The translations under genes were made by a program, and so were the position numbers. A stretch of DNA of 49,349 nt, from contig DIGF01000018.1 of assembly GCA_002419505.1 (NCBI GenBank), positions 1 through 49,349 of the forward strand, read 5' to 3'. How positions within the stretch are numbered: the first letter of the stretch is position 1; each line of letters starts with the position of its first letter. Origin of the DNA: Caryophanales bacterium UBA5729 (GTDB taxonomy: Bacteria; Bacillota_I; Bacilli_A; Izemoplasmatales; Hujiaoplasmataceae). The notes under the pieces were generated by a model. It had not been told where the DNA came from, searched no databases, and saw only the letters and a program-made list of their open reading frames with translations. Below, piece after piece: positions 24,149 to 32,500 of this stretch.

Positions 24149-25594
24149 ATGATTTTACTATATATATTACTAGGTTTACTAGGAGTTATAGTTATACTTT
24201 TATTAGTTGCTTATGTAAGAATGTTGTTCTTAAAAGCTCCGGTAATTGTTTGTGCGAATGATATTGATTTTACTAAAGCGAATGAATACGGTTTAAAGTT
24301 TAGTGAAATGATTAAGATTAAAACTATTTCTTATAATAGCGATGAAGATAATAAAGAACAATTTATCTTGTTAAAAGCAAAGATGAAAGAATTATTTCCT
24401 CAGGTTTTTAGTTCAATGGAAATAAAAGAGTTTAAAGGCGAGTCTCTAATTCTTAAATGGAAGGGAAAAAGCGCTGATAAATCGCTAGTTTTAATGAGTC
24501 ATATCGATGTAGTTCCAGCAGTAGATAGCGAGTGGAAATATCCACCGTTTTCTGGTAAAATAGTAGATGGTGAGATTTTTGGTAGAGGCACTTTGGATAC
24601 TAAATCAACAGTCTTTGCTTTTTATCAAGCTTGTGAGGAATTAATTGCTTCAGGATACACACCTGAACATGACATTTATTTAGCAAGTTCGACTGATGAA
24701 GAAACCAGTGGTTTTGGAGCACAACTTACTGTAGATTGGTTAAGAGAGCAAAATGTTAAACCATTTTTGGTTGTTGATGAAGGCGGAACGGTATTATCTA
24801 ATTCACTACCATCCGTTTCTCAACCCATGGCAGTTATCGGAATTTTAGAAAAAGGTTATGTTGATATTAAACTTACAGCTAAGTCTTTTGGTGGACATTC
24901 ATCTACACCACCTAAAAATACACCAATTGCAAGATTATCAGCTTTAGTAAATGATATTGAAAATAATTTTCCTTTAAAAACTAAAATGATTAAAGAAGTT
25001 GAGATGATTTTCAAAACTGCAGCGCCTTCAATGAAGGGCATCTATAAATATCTGTTTGGCAATATGTGGCTTTTTAAAGGCTTGCTGACAAAGATCTTAC
25101 CTAAATTAAGTCCTTTTGGAAGAGCTTTGTTGTCAACTACAATCGCCTTTACGATGATGAAAGGCTCGGATGCAGCTAATGTAATTCCCGCAGAGGCTTA
25201 TGTAATTGCGAACTTAAGAACTCATCCAATTCAGAATGTTGAAGAAAGTTTTGCTGTTATCAAAAAAATCGCAGAAAAGTATGAAGTAGAAGCTGAAATT
25301 ATTGATCAAAGAGAAACTTCAAAGATTGTTGATATCAATAACCTTGGATACAAATATTTAGAAAAGATAATCAATAAGGCTTTCCCCGATGCGATTGTAA
25401 GTCCTTATATTATGTTAGGTGGGACAGATTGTAGATTTTATTCTGAAATTAGTGACGCCGCTTTAAGGTTTTCACCAATTAGAATGGATAATGAAGAACT
25501 TAAAAAAATCCATGGAAATAACGAAACAATTAAGGTTAACAGTTTAGTAGAAGCGATTTGCTTCTATCAAGAGTTAATAAGAAATAATATTTAA
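24149..25594 (+). CDS. Membrane-anchored M20 family metallopeptidase (CPS1/PM20D1-like)
   Basis: 481 residues. The N-terminal membrane segment at about 2-27 has no cleavage site, so it is an anchor. The M20 di-zinc ligands follow in order: LMSHIDVVPA (His and, two residues on, Asp), GRGTLDTKST (bridging Asp), SSTDEETSG (general base Glu and Zn Glu), and late IHGNNE (His). The dimerisation insert carries GGHSSTPP. Architecture and length match the carboxypeptidase S/PM20D1 branch, which cleaves dipeptides or N-acyl amino acids. The motif MLGGTDCRFY differs from the common GTDxRHY by Phe for His. The active site is expected on the outer face if the anchor is oriented N-in. AGGAGG precedes the ATG. 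Confidence 0.88.
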   Translation: MILLYILLGLLGVIVILLLVAYVRMLFLKAPVIVCANDIDFTKANEYGLKFSEMIKIKTISYNSDEDNKEQFILLKAKMKELFPQVFSSMEIKEFKGESLILKWKGKSADKSLVLMSHIDVVPAVDSEWKYPPFSGKIVDGEIFGRGTLDTKSTVFAFYQACEELIASGYTPEHDIYLASSTDEETSGFGAQLTVDWLREQNVKPFLVVDEGGTVLSNSLPSVSQPMAVIGILEKGYVDIKLTAKSFGGHSSTPPKNTPIARLSALVNDIENNFPLKTKMIKEVEMIFKTAAPSMKGIYKYLFGNMWLFKGLLTKILPKLSPFGRALLSTTIAFTMMKGSDAANVIPAEAYVIANLRTHPIQNVEESFAVIKKIAEKYEVEAEIIDQRETSKIVDINNLGYKYLEKIINKAFPDAIVSPYIMLGGTDCRFYSEISDAALRFSPIRMDNEELKKIHGNNETIKVNSLVEAICFYQELIRNNI

Positions 25595-25607
25595 TTAGGA
25601 GGTAGTA

Positions 25608-26636
25608 ATGATTTTTCCAAAGTTAGACTTTAACAAAAAGTCATGTAAAGATGCAAATATTAACAAAGGTTTACTTGTTGATATGTTCAATCGCATCGAG
25701 AACGAAAAGTTCAATATTCACTCAATGGTCCTTTTACACGAAGGCTCTGTTGTATTTGATGCTTATGCTTATGGATTTAACCAAAATACAAAGAGTAATG
25801 TCTATTCAGTATCTAAATCTTTTACTTCAGTTGCTATTGGGATTTTAATTGACATGGAATTAATTAATTTAGAAAATATTGTGCTTTTCTATTTTACAGA
25901 AGATGTAGATTCATATTTAAAAGAATACGAACAACTTAAGATCAAACACCTTTTAACAATGACTGTAGGACAAGAAAAAGATCTCTTTCATGATTTAACG
26001 CCGAAAGACAATCCGTTTGAAATCTTTTTTAACCAACCTTTAGTTTCCGAACCTGGAAAAACGTTTTTATATAGCAACTTTGCCAGTTTCATTCTTTCAG
26101 CAATTGTTACTAAGGTTACAGGCAAGTCATTAAACGATTTCCTAAACGAGTATTTATATCGAGAAATTAATATGGAAAAACCTAGTTGGGATAGTATTAA
26201 TGACTATACTTTCGGCTGTAGCGGTTTAAATATAAGTTTACATGACATGGCAAGATTTGGACATTTAATTCTTAATGACGGCAAATGGCAAGATAAGCAA
26301 ATTGTTTCTAAGGAATACCTTGATGATGCTACTGCAAAACACATACCGGAACCAGGAACACCGATTTTTTACGGTTATCATTTTTGGGTGCATAATTATG
26401 TGATGGCTGCCGGCCTTTACAAACAGTACATCATCATCGATAAACGTAATAATTTAGTTTTTGCAATGCAAGCTTATGAAGAAAGAGACGTTTTAGGTCT
26501 TTACAATAATTACATTGTCAGAGCGATTGAAGAAGGCTGGGAATATTGTGATTACTCATTAAGAGATTTTACCAGAAAGTTTTATTTAAATTCAAAACCT
26601 TTGATTGAAAAAGAAAATGAAGAGCGATATGGATAA
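25608..26636 (+). CDS. Serine hydrolase of the beta-lactamase/penicillin-binding-protein fold (class C type)
   Basis: 342 residues. The nucleophile motif SxxK is Ser67-Val-Ser-Lys70 (VYSVSKSFTS), the second motif is Tyr156-Ser-Asn158 (FLYSNFAS), and a glycine-rich FGCSGLNISLHDMARFG block matches family VIII esterases and class C-like peptidases. There is no signal peptide, so cytosolic. A KTG box is not evident; VMAAGLYKQY occupies that place. Such proteins include esterases, D-amino-acid amidases and 6-aminohexanoate hydrolases. Fourteen bases separate it from the M20 gene, making it the last step of this operon, perhaps hydrolysing what the upstream permease imports. Confidence 0.83.
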   Translation: MIFPKLDFNKKSCKDANINKGLLVDMFNRIENEKFNIHSMVLLHEGSVVFDAYAYGFNQNTKSNVYSVSKSFTSVAIGILIDMELINLENIVLFYFTEDVDSYLKEYEQLKIKHLLTMTVGQEKDLFHDLTPKDNPFEIFFNQPLVSEPGKTFLYSNFASFILSAIVTKVTGKSLNDFLNEYLYREINMEKPSWDSINDYTFGCSGLNISLHDMARFGHLILNDGKWQDKQIVSKEYLDDATAKHIPEPGTPIFYGYHFWVHNYVMAAGLYKQYIIIDKRNNLVFAMQAYEERDVLGLYNNYIVRAIEEGWEYCDYSLRDFTRKFYLNSKPLIEKENEERYG

Positions 26637-26647
26637 ATAATCATCAG

Positions 26648-26683
26648 TAAGAGAGAGTTTTATAGACATCTCTCTTATTTTTT
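26648..26683 (+). terminator. Rho-independent terminator after serine hydrolase
   Basis: TAAGAGAGA (26648-26656) with TCTCTCTTA (26669-26677), then TTTTT. Its loop contains the -35 box of the next promoter. Confidence 0.88.
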
Positions 26684-26691
26684 GGTATAAT
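26663..26691 (+). promoter_or_regulatory. Promoter for cvfB-yebC-pgsA
   Basis: TAGACA (26663-26668), 17-bp spacer, TATAAT (26686-26691), interleaved with the preceding terminator. Confidence 0.7.
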
Positions 26692-26721
26692 TACTAAAGT
26701 AAGAGTTGAGGTAGAAACTAT

Positions 26722-27570
26722 ATGCAATTAGGGAAGAACAATCGATTAATAGTCAAAAGAGAAGCGGACATCAGTTATCTTTTAACCGATGGCGAAGTTG
26801 AAATATTTCTGCATAAAAAAGAAGCGGAAAGACCATATGTAGTCGGTGAAGAAATCGATGTTTTTCTTTATGATGATAATCAAGGTCGAGTAACGGCTTC
26901 TACAAAACCCCCATCATTAATTATCGGTGGAATAGCTCTACTTGAGGTTGTTTCAGTCAATTTTAATTATGGAGCTTTTTTGTATTATGGAATGATAAAA
27001 GACTTGTTATTGAGTCTTGATGATTTACCCAAGAATAAAAGATTATGGCCGCAAGCAAATGATAAAATGTTTGTGTCTATGCAAGAAAAAAACAATCGTC
27101 TTTTTGCCAAAGTATTAACCAGACATGAATTGACAGAATCTTTTGAAGATTTAGAAGTTTTGGAAAAAGATGAAAAGTATGACGCTTATGTAATGTATCT
27201 AATTGAAAATGGATATCTAGCTTATAGTGAAGCAGGACATGAAATTTTTATTCATAAAAATAATATTCGTGAAGAAGCAAGAATCGGAAAAAAGGTTTCT
27301 GTTAAAATTATTGCCCAAAATGAGAAAGGTAATTACTCAGGAACTTTAATTGAACAAAAAGAGATAATGTTGGATAAGGACGCTAATATTGTCTTTGAAT
27401 ATCTTGAAAACCATGGCGGAATAATGCCTTATACCGATAAGAGTGATGCTGCAGATATTTCTAAGGTTTTCCATATGTCTAAATCAGCTTTTAAAAGAGC
27501 TTTAGGACATTTGTATCATTTAAAGAAAGTTGAGTTAAATAAAGATAATACTAAATTAGTAGGTGAATAA
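26722..27570 (+). CDS. cvfB: S1-like RNA-binding protein, CvfB family
   Basis: 282 residues with the CvfB/YitL layout: tandem S1-like barrels, the first at about 1-60 (EVEIFLHKKEAER), the third ending EIFIHKNNIREEARIGKKV. A C-terminal winged helix at about 220-282 (ILEY-type VFEYLENHGGIMPYTDKSDA, then FHMSKSAFKRALGHLYHLKKV). In Staphylococcus CvfB binds RNA and affects virulence gene expression; in other Firmicutes it is a general RNA-binding factor. The yebC start follows its stop by one base, with its own last codons supplying AGGTGA. Confidence 0.9.
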   Translation: MQLGKNNRLIVKREADISYLLTDGEVEIFLHKKEAERPYVVGEEIDVFLYDDNQGRVTASTKPPSLIIGGIALLEVVSVNFNYGAFLYYGMIKDLLLSLDDLPKNKRLWPQANDKMFVSMQEKNNRLFAKVLTRHELTESFEDLEVLEKDEKYDAYVMYLIENGYLAYSEAGHEIFIHKNNIREEARIGKKVSVKIIAQNEKGNYSGTLIEQKEIMLDKDANIVFEYLENHGGIMPYTDKSDAADISKVFHMSKSAFKRALGHLYHLKKVELNKDNTKLVGE

Positions 27571-27571
27571 T

Positions 27572-28288
27572 ATGGGAAGAGCACATGAGGTAAGAAAAGC
27601 GGCGATGGAGAAAACCGCTGCCGTTAAATCAAAACTATATGCTAAGTTCGGCAAAGAAATCTACATGGCTGCTAAAGCTGGTGGACCTGATCCTGACAGC
27701 AATTTAAATTTAAAGCGTTTAATAGATAGAGCGAAACAAAATCAAGTTCCAACAGATGTAATTAAAAGAAATATCGATAAATCAAAGGGTGGAGTTGGTG
27801 AGGATTACATTCCTACAAGATATGAAGGTTTTGGCCCAGGAGGTTGTACATTAATTGTTGAATGTTTGACTGATAATGTAAATAGAACCTTTGGTGAGGT
27901 GAGAAGTTGTTTTACAAAAACTGGTGGCAATCTAGGGGTTCAAAATTCAGTGGTTCACCAGTATAATTATTGCGCTTATATTACCTTTAGCGGGTTATCT
28001 GAAGAAGAAGCTTTTGAAGCGCTTTTGGGAAATGATTGCGAAGTTGAAAGCATTGAAGTCGATGGGGATGTTGTTGAAGTGATTGGCAAACCTAGTGATT
28101 TAGATCATATAATTGAGAGCTTAAAATCATTGGGGAAAGAACTGGAGTTTTACAGCGATTCAGTGGTTTGGTTACCAAATTCATACATTGATATAACAGA
28201 TGAAGATATGGCTAGATTTAAGCATTTTCTAGCAATGACAGACGAGATAGATGATGTTCAAGACGTTTATCATAACGTCAATCTATAA
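27572..28288 (+). CDS. YebC/PmpR (TACO1) family protein
   Basis: 238 residues from ATG 27572; an in-frame GTG nine bases earlier overlaps the ribosome-binding site AGGTGA. The canonical opening MGRAHEVRKAAMEKTA is present, then the nucleic-acid and ribosome-facing block DPDSNLNLKRLIDRAKQNQ, and YEGFGPGGCTLIVECLTDN. Family members act as transcriptional regulators or, as shown for YebC/TACO1, help ribosomes translate proline-rich stretches. EF-P is also encoded in the window at 41079. It sits between cvfB and pgsA. Confidence 0.92.
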   Translation: MGRAHEVRKAAMEKTAAVKSKLYAKFGKEIYMAAKAGGPDPDSNLNLKRLIDRAKQNQVPTDVIKRNIDKSKGGVGEDYIPTRYEGFGPGGCTLIVECLTDNVNRTFGEVRSCFTKTGGNLGVQNSVVHQYNYCAYITFSGLSEEEAFEALLGNDCEVESIEVDGDVVEVIGKPSDLDHIIESLKSLGKELEFYSDSVVWLPNSYIDITDEDMARFKHFLAMTDEIDDVQDVYHNVNL

Positions 28289-28303
28289 GAGGTGAGGTAA
28301 AAG

Positions 28304-28897
28304 ATGAATCTACCTAATAAATTAACAATGGTTCGGATTTTTTTAGTTCCGTTAATCATTATCCTTTACATTTTTAGTCCCCAATTGAATGGTGTCATGC
28401 AAAACCTAGGTTTTTATTTGATGGGCCTGTTTTTTATCATCGCTTCATTAACCGATTACTTTGACGGTAAAATTGCTAGAAAAAGAAACATCGTCACGAC
28501 TTTCGGGAAATTCATTGACCCTTTAGCAGATAAATTATTAGTAACAACTACTTTGTTGCTGCTGTCAAATATTTATTACACTAATAATATCGGTGGAATT
28601 TATATGTGGATGCCTTTTTGGGTGGTTTTAATTGTTATTACTAGAGATTTAATCGTTACTTCAATTAGATTAGTCGCAATTAACGAAGGCAGGATTGTTG
28701 CTGCTAAAATGAGCGGGAAGTTAAAGACGGCTTTTACGATGTTGACCATTGTCTATTACTTCTTTATTATGCCGCTCAACATTCAAGTTATATCTATTAT
28801 CGGAATTGTTTTAACCGGGATTGTTGTTTTATTGACACTTTGGTCAGCTTACGATTATTTTATGAAAAATCGCGAGATAATATTTAAAGAAATTTAA
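28304..28897 (+). CDS. pgsA: CDP-diacylglycerol-glycerol-3-phosphate 3-phosphatidyltransferase
   Basis: 197 residues with about five membrane helices. The CDP-alcohol phosphotransferase motif D-x2-DG-x2-AR-x8-G-x3-D-x3-D is complete: Asp51, Asp54, Gly55, Ala58, Arg59, Gly68, Asp72 and Asp76. The opening MNLPNKLTMVRIFLVP is typical of PgsA. It makes phosphatidylglycerophosphate, the committed step to phosphatidylglycerol and cardiolipin. GAGGTGAGG precedes the ATG. The pgsA-recA neighbourhood is widely conserved in Firmicutes. Confidence 0.95.
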   Translation: MNLPNKLTMVRIFLVPLIIILYIFSPQLNGVMQNLGFYLMGLFFIIASLTDYFDGKIARKRNIVTTFGKFIDPLADKLLVTTTLLLLSNIYYTNNIGGIYMWMPFWVVLIVITRDLIVTSIRLVAINEGRIVAAKMSGKLKTAFTMLTIVYYFFIMPLNIQVISIIGIVLTGIVVLLTLWSAYDYFMKNREIIFKEI

Positions 28898-28915
28898 AGA
28901 AAAAAGGCATTTATT

Positions 28916-28931
28916 TGGTATTATTTTACCA
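28916..28931. promoter_or_regulatory. Inverted repeat over a possible recA -10 region
   Basis: TGGTA-TTATTT-TACCA (28916-28931). The possible -10 hexamer TATTAT (28919-28924) lies within it and no good -35 exists. It does not match the Bacillus LexA box, so an operator role is only a guess. Confidence 0.3.
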
Positions 28932-28952
28932 GACTAGGAGGATATGTTTTTT

Positions 28953-29942
28953 ATGGATGATAAGACTAGACAGAAGAATTTAGATTTAGCTTTAAAAAAT
29001 ATTGAAAAAGAATATGGCAAAGGTTCAATTATGATTTTGGGTGATACTCCGATAGTCGATATTGAAACCATCTCAACAGGATCCCTTTCACTAGACCAAG
29101 CCTTAGGGGTATTTGGTTATCCGAAAGGCAGAATAGTTGAGATCTATGGTCCAGAGTCAAGCGGAAAAACAACCTTTGCTTTACATGCGATAGCAGAAGC
29201 TCAACGAGCTGGTGGTTACGCGGCTTTTATTGATGCAGAACATGCTTTGGATGCAGCTTATGCAAGAAATTTAGGAGTGAATATCGACCAACTGGTTTTA
29301 TCTCAACCTGATACCGGTGAACAAGCATTAGAAATTGCTGAGGCGTTAATACGTTCTGGAGCTATCGATGTTGTCGTAATCGACAGTGTTGCTGCCTTAG
29401 TTCCTGAAGCGGAAATAAGAGGTGAGATGGGAGATTCTCATGTCGGATTGCAAGCTAGATTGATGTCTCAAGCTATGAGAAAATTGTCTGGTGCATTGTC
29501 TAAAAGCAAATGTATCGCGATTTTCATTAATCAAATTAGAGAAAAGGTTGGCATCATGTTTGGTAACCCTGAAACAACTCCTGGTGGTCGAGCATTGAAG
29601 TTTTATGCTTCTGTTAGACTAGAGATTAGAAAAGGCGAACAAATCAAAGAAGGCATTGATATTGTCGGTAATAAAGCTAAGGTTAAAGTTGTTAAGAATA
29701 AAGTAGCTGCTCCATTCAAAACTTGTGAAGTTGATATCGTCTTTGGTCGAGGAATTTCTAAGACCGGTGAGATTGTAGATTTAGCGACAGAAATGGAAAT
29801 TTTAAACAAGAGTGGCGCATGGTATTCATATAAAAATGGTAAAGTTGGACAAGGTAGAGAAAACGTTAAAAAATATCTTGAAGATAACCCAGAAGTTTAC
29901 GAAGAAATCTATGCTTTAGTAAAAGCAAATATGAAGAAATAG
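28953..29942 (+). CDS. recA: Recombinase RecA
   Basis: 329 residues from ATG 28953. The in-frame ATG at 28944 lies only two bases after AGGAGG, so the later one (11 bases) is preferred. Walker A GPESSGKT at 66-73, MAW/L1 region (PEAEIRGEMGDSHVG), L2 region (FINQIREKVGIMFGNPETTPGG) and the RecA signature ALKFYASVRL are all present. The acidic C-terminal tail of many RecA proteins is almost absent (ends VKANMKK). It forms the strand-exchange filament on ssDNA, presumably made here by AddAB. Confidence 0.97.
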   Translation: MDDKTRQKNLDLALKNIEKEYGKGSIMILGDTPIVDIETISTGSLSLDQALGVFGYPKGRIVEIYGPESSGKTTFALHAIAEAQRAGGYAAFIDAEHALDAAYARNLGVNIDQLVLSQPDTGEQALEIAEALIRSGAIDVVVIDSVAALVPEAEIRGEMGDSHVGLQARLMSQAMRKLSGALSKSKCIAIFINQIREKVGIMFGNPETTPGGRALKFYASVRLEIRKGEQIKEGIDIVGNKAKVKVVKNKVAAPFKTCEVDIVFGRGISKTGEIVDLATEMEILNKSGAWYSYKNGKVGQGRENVKKYLEDNPEVYEEIYALVKANMKK

Positions 29943-29972
29943 AGAAACATTTTTTGTTTTCTCTTTTTTTTT
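29941..29972 (+). terminator. Rho-independent terminator after recA
   Basis: AGAGAAACA (29941-29949) with TGTTTTCTCT (29955-29964), one bulged T, then a long T run. The stem starts within the stop codon. Confidence 0.85.
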
Positions 29973-30009
29973 ATTCATAGAAAAACAAAAAATCGCCAAC
30001 AAATATCTT

Positions 30010-30038
30010 TTGACTAAACCTCGAAGATAATATATAAT
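30010..30038 (+). promoter_or_regulatory. Sigma-A promoter for rny
   Basis: TTGACT (30010-30015), 17-bp spacer, TATAAT (30033-30038). The mRNA leader is about 70 bases and A-rich. Confidence 0.85.
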
Positions 30039-30112
30039 AGAAAGGTAATAAAAATTAAATTAGAAACAAAAAAATTCATATAAAAAAATTAAATCAAAAA
30101 GGAGATAATAAA

Positions 30113-31678
30113 ATGCAAGATATTTATATTATTATTATTTCCAGTTTAGTGGGTTTAATTGTTGGTGGACTATTAGGGTTTATTATCAGAGTTGCAGTTG
30201 TGGAAAAAGGCTTTCAAACTGCGAAAAATAAATCACAAAGTATAATTGACAAAGCATTATCACAAGCGGAAAGAATTAAAAAAGAAAAATTATTAGAAGC
30301 AAAACAAGAGATTCACAATTTAAATTTAGAAAACGATAAAATATTAAAAGAGAAGAAAGCTAGTGTAGCTACTCTTGAGAATAAATTACACCAGAGAGAT
30401 GAACTGTTAGAACGACGTTCTTCTAATTTGGACAAACGTGAACTGAATTTAGATCGTAAAGAGGAAAATTTAGATCAAAGAAAAACCGCTTTAGATGAAA
30501 AGAACCTAGAATTGGAAAACTTAATCAAAGATCAAAATGAAAAACTATTTGAAATTTCAGGGTATTCTGTAGAACAAGCTCGCGAAATTATAATGGGACG
30601 CGTTAGGGAGGATATGGTTGGTGAGATTGATCACTTCCTACGTGACGAAGAGGAAAGAGCCAAAAATGAGGCTCAAAAACGAGCAAGAGAAATTATTACC
30701 GGTGCAATTCAAAAACTTGCACAAGACGTTACTGCAGAAACAACAGTCAGTGTTGTAACCTTACCAAACGATGAAATGAAAGGTCGTATCATTGGCCGCG
30801 AAGGTCGTAATATTAGAACCTTAGAAGCGTTGACCGGAGTTGATTTAATTATTGATGATACTCCAGAAGCAGTAGTTTTATCAGGATTTGATCCAATCAG
30901 AAGAGAAATTGCTAAACGTTCACTTGAAGCATTGATTGCGGATGGAAGAATCCATCCAGCAAGAATTGAAGAGATTGTTGACAAGACTCGCGTTGAGGTT
31001 GATCAATTTATTCGCGATAAAGGTGATGAAGCGGTATTTGAAACTGGAATAGGCAGAGTTCATCCGGATTTAACAAAGTTAATTGGTAGATTGCATTTCC
31101 GTTCATCTTATGGACAAAATGCTTTAAAACATTCTATAGAAACGAGTTTCTTAGCTGGTAAAATGGCAGTAGAACTTGGTGAAAATGAAGTTATTGCCAA
31201 ACGTGCTGGATTACTCCATGACATCGGTAAAGCTGTTGATCATGAAGTTGAAGGTTCTCATGTTGATATCGGTTTACAATTAGCTAGAAAATATCATGAA
31301 CCAGAAGCGGTTCTTGATGCAATTTCCACTCATCATGGTGATGCTGAAGCTACAACAGTTATTGGTGTTATCGTAGCTGCTGCTGATGCTTTATCAGCCG
31401 CAAGACCTGGAGCTAGATCGGAGTCATTAGAAAACTACATTAATCGTTTAACTCAATTAGAAGAGATTTCTACTCAAGTTAAAGGTGTTGAATCGGCTTT
31501 TGCTATTCAAGCGGGTCGTGAAGTTCGGGTTATCGTTAAACCTTCAGAGGTTGACGATCAAAGAGCTTATGTAGTTGCTAGAGATATTAAAACTCAGATT
31601 GAAGAAAAACTAAGTTATCCAGGAACTATTAAAGTTACGGTTATTCGTGAGACAAGAGCACAAGATATTGCTAAATAG
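30113..31678 (+). CDS. rny: Ribonuclease Y
   Basis: 521 residues, family length. An N-terminal membrane anchor (about 3-26) is followed by a long charged coiled coil (about 35-150). A KH domain includes GRIIGREGRNIRTLEALTG. The HD domain has the metal site LLHDIGKAVDHE (His369, Asp370) and STHHGD. It is the endoribonuclease that starts mRNA decay at the inner membrane face in Firmicutes. AAGGAG precedes the ATG. The ymdB gene follows after a hairpin, the same neighbour as in Bacillus. Confidence 0.97.
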   Translation: MQDIYIIIISSLVGLIVGGLLGFIIRVAVVEKGFQTAKNKSQSIIDKALSQAERIKKEKLLEAKQEIHNLNLENDKILKEKKASVATLENKLHQRDELLERRSSNLDKRELNLDRKEENLDQRKTALDEKNLELENLIKDQNEKLFEISGYSVEQAREIIMGRVREDMVGEIDHFLRDEEERAKNEAQKRAREIITGAIQKLAQDVTAETTVSVVTLPNDEMKGRIIGREGRNIRTLEALTGVDLIIDDTPEAVVLSGFDPIRREIAKRSLEALIADGRIHPARIEEIVDKTRVEVDQFIRDKGDEAVFETGIGRVHPDLTKLIGRLHFRSSYGQNALKHSIETSFLAGKMAVELGENEVIAKRAGLLHDIGKAVDHEVEGSHVDIGLQLARKYHEPEAVLDAISTHHGDAEATTVIGVIVAAADALSAARPGARSESLENYINRLTQLEEISTQVKGVESAFAIQAGREVRVIVKPSEVDDQRAYVVARDIKTQIEEKLSYPGTIKVTVIRETRAQDIAK

Positions 31679-31685
31679 ACTTTAT

Positions 31686-31717
31686 AGCCTTCCTTCATTT
31701 AGGAAGGCTTATATTTT
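31686..31717 (+). terminator. Hairpin between rny and ymdB
   Basis: A 9-bp stem, AGCCTTCCT (31686-31694) with AGGAAGGCT (31701-31709). The tail TATATTTT is imperfect, so some read-through into ymdB is likely. Confidence 0.7.
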
Positions 31718-31730
31718 AAAAGGAGCATAA

Positions 31731-32489
31731 ATGAAAATATTATTTATTGGAGATGTATATAATGAACTTGGAAAAAAAGCTTTTGATAAGTATTTTTCCC
31801 AGGTAAAGGCTGAATATAAGCCGAATTTCATTATCGTAAATGGTGAGAATATCGAGAAAACCAATGGTTTATCCGAACAAACATATAAGGAATACCTAAG
31901 TCAAGGAGTTAATGTTTTTACCCTTGGCAATCATGCTTTTTCTCGTCCTGACCATCGCGAAGTTTTAGAACTTCCTTATGTGGTAAGGCCAGCTAACTAC
32001 GGTAAGAATTCTGCCGGAAAAGAATTTGTCGTAGTTCAGTACAATGATAAAAAGATCGCTGTTGTTAATTTAATCGGCAGAATTTTTATGAATGACCCCA
32101 CTGATAACCCGTTTACAAAAATGGATGAATTGTTAGGACAAATTGAAGCTGATTATATTATTGTTGATTTTCATGCAGAAGCAACTTCGGAGAAGTATGC
32201 TTTTGCTCATTATTTAGATGGTAGAGTAGATGCAATTGTTGGGACGCACACTCATGTTCCTACTGCAGATAACATTATTTTACCTAAAGGGACATTATAC
32301 ATTTCTGATGTTGGGATGACTGGAGCTAAATATGGGATTATTGGCGGTAGTGTTGAACAGGGAATTAGAAAGTTTCTCTCCGGTGTTCCCGAAAGAGTGA
32401 AACCGCAAAATGAATCTGCATTGCAATTTAATGCTGTATTACTAGATTTGTATAATAAGAAGATTGAAAGAATCAATATTTATGAATAA
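31731..32489 (+). CDS. ymdB: YmdB-family metallophosphoesterase
   Basis: 252 residues aligning end to end with Bacillus YmdB. Dinuclear-metal motifs are GDV (Asp8), VNGENI (Glu, Asn), LGNHAF, VDFHAEATSEK and GTHTHVPTAD. Two blocks diverge from most relatives: GDVVGxxGR becomes GDVYNELGK, and GNHTWDK becomes GNHAFSR. All metal ligands remain. YmdB hydrolyses 2',3'-cyclic nucleotides, affects biofilm and motility choice in Bacillus, and is encoded next to RNase Y as here. AGGAG precedes the ATG. Cytosolic. Confidence 0.93.
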   Translation: MKILFIGDVYNELGKKAFDKYFSQVKAEYKPNFIIVNGENIEKTNGLSEQTYKEYLSQGVNVFTLGNHAFSRPDHREVLELPYVVRPANYGKNSAGKEFVVVQYNDKKIAVVNLIGRIFMNDPTDNPFTKMDELLGQIEADYIIVDFHAEATSEKYAFAHYLDGRVDAIVGTHTHVPTADNIILPKGTLYISDVGMTGAKYGIIGGSVEQGIRKFLSGVPERVKPQNESALQFNAVLLDLYNKKIERINIYE

Positions 32490-32500
32490 CAGGAGTAATT

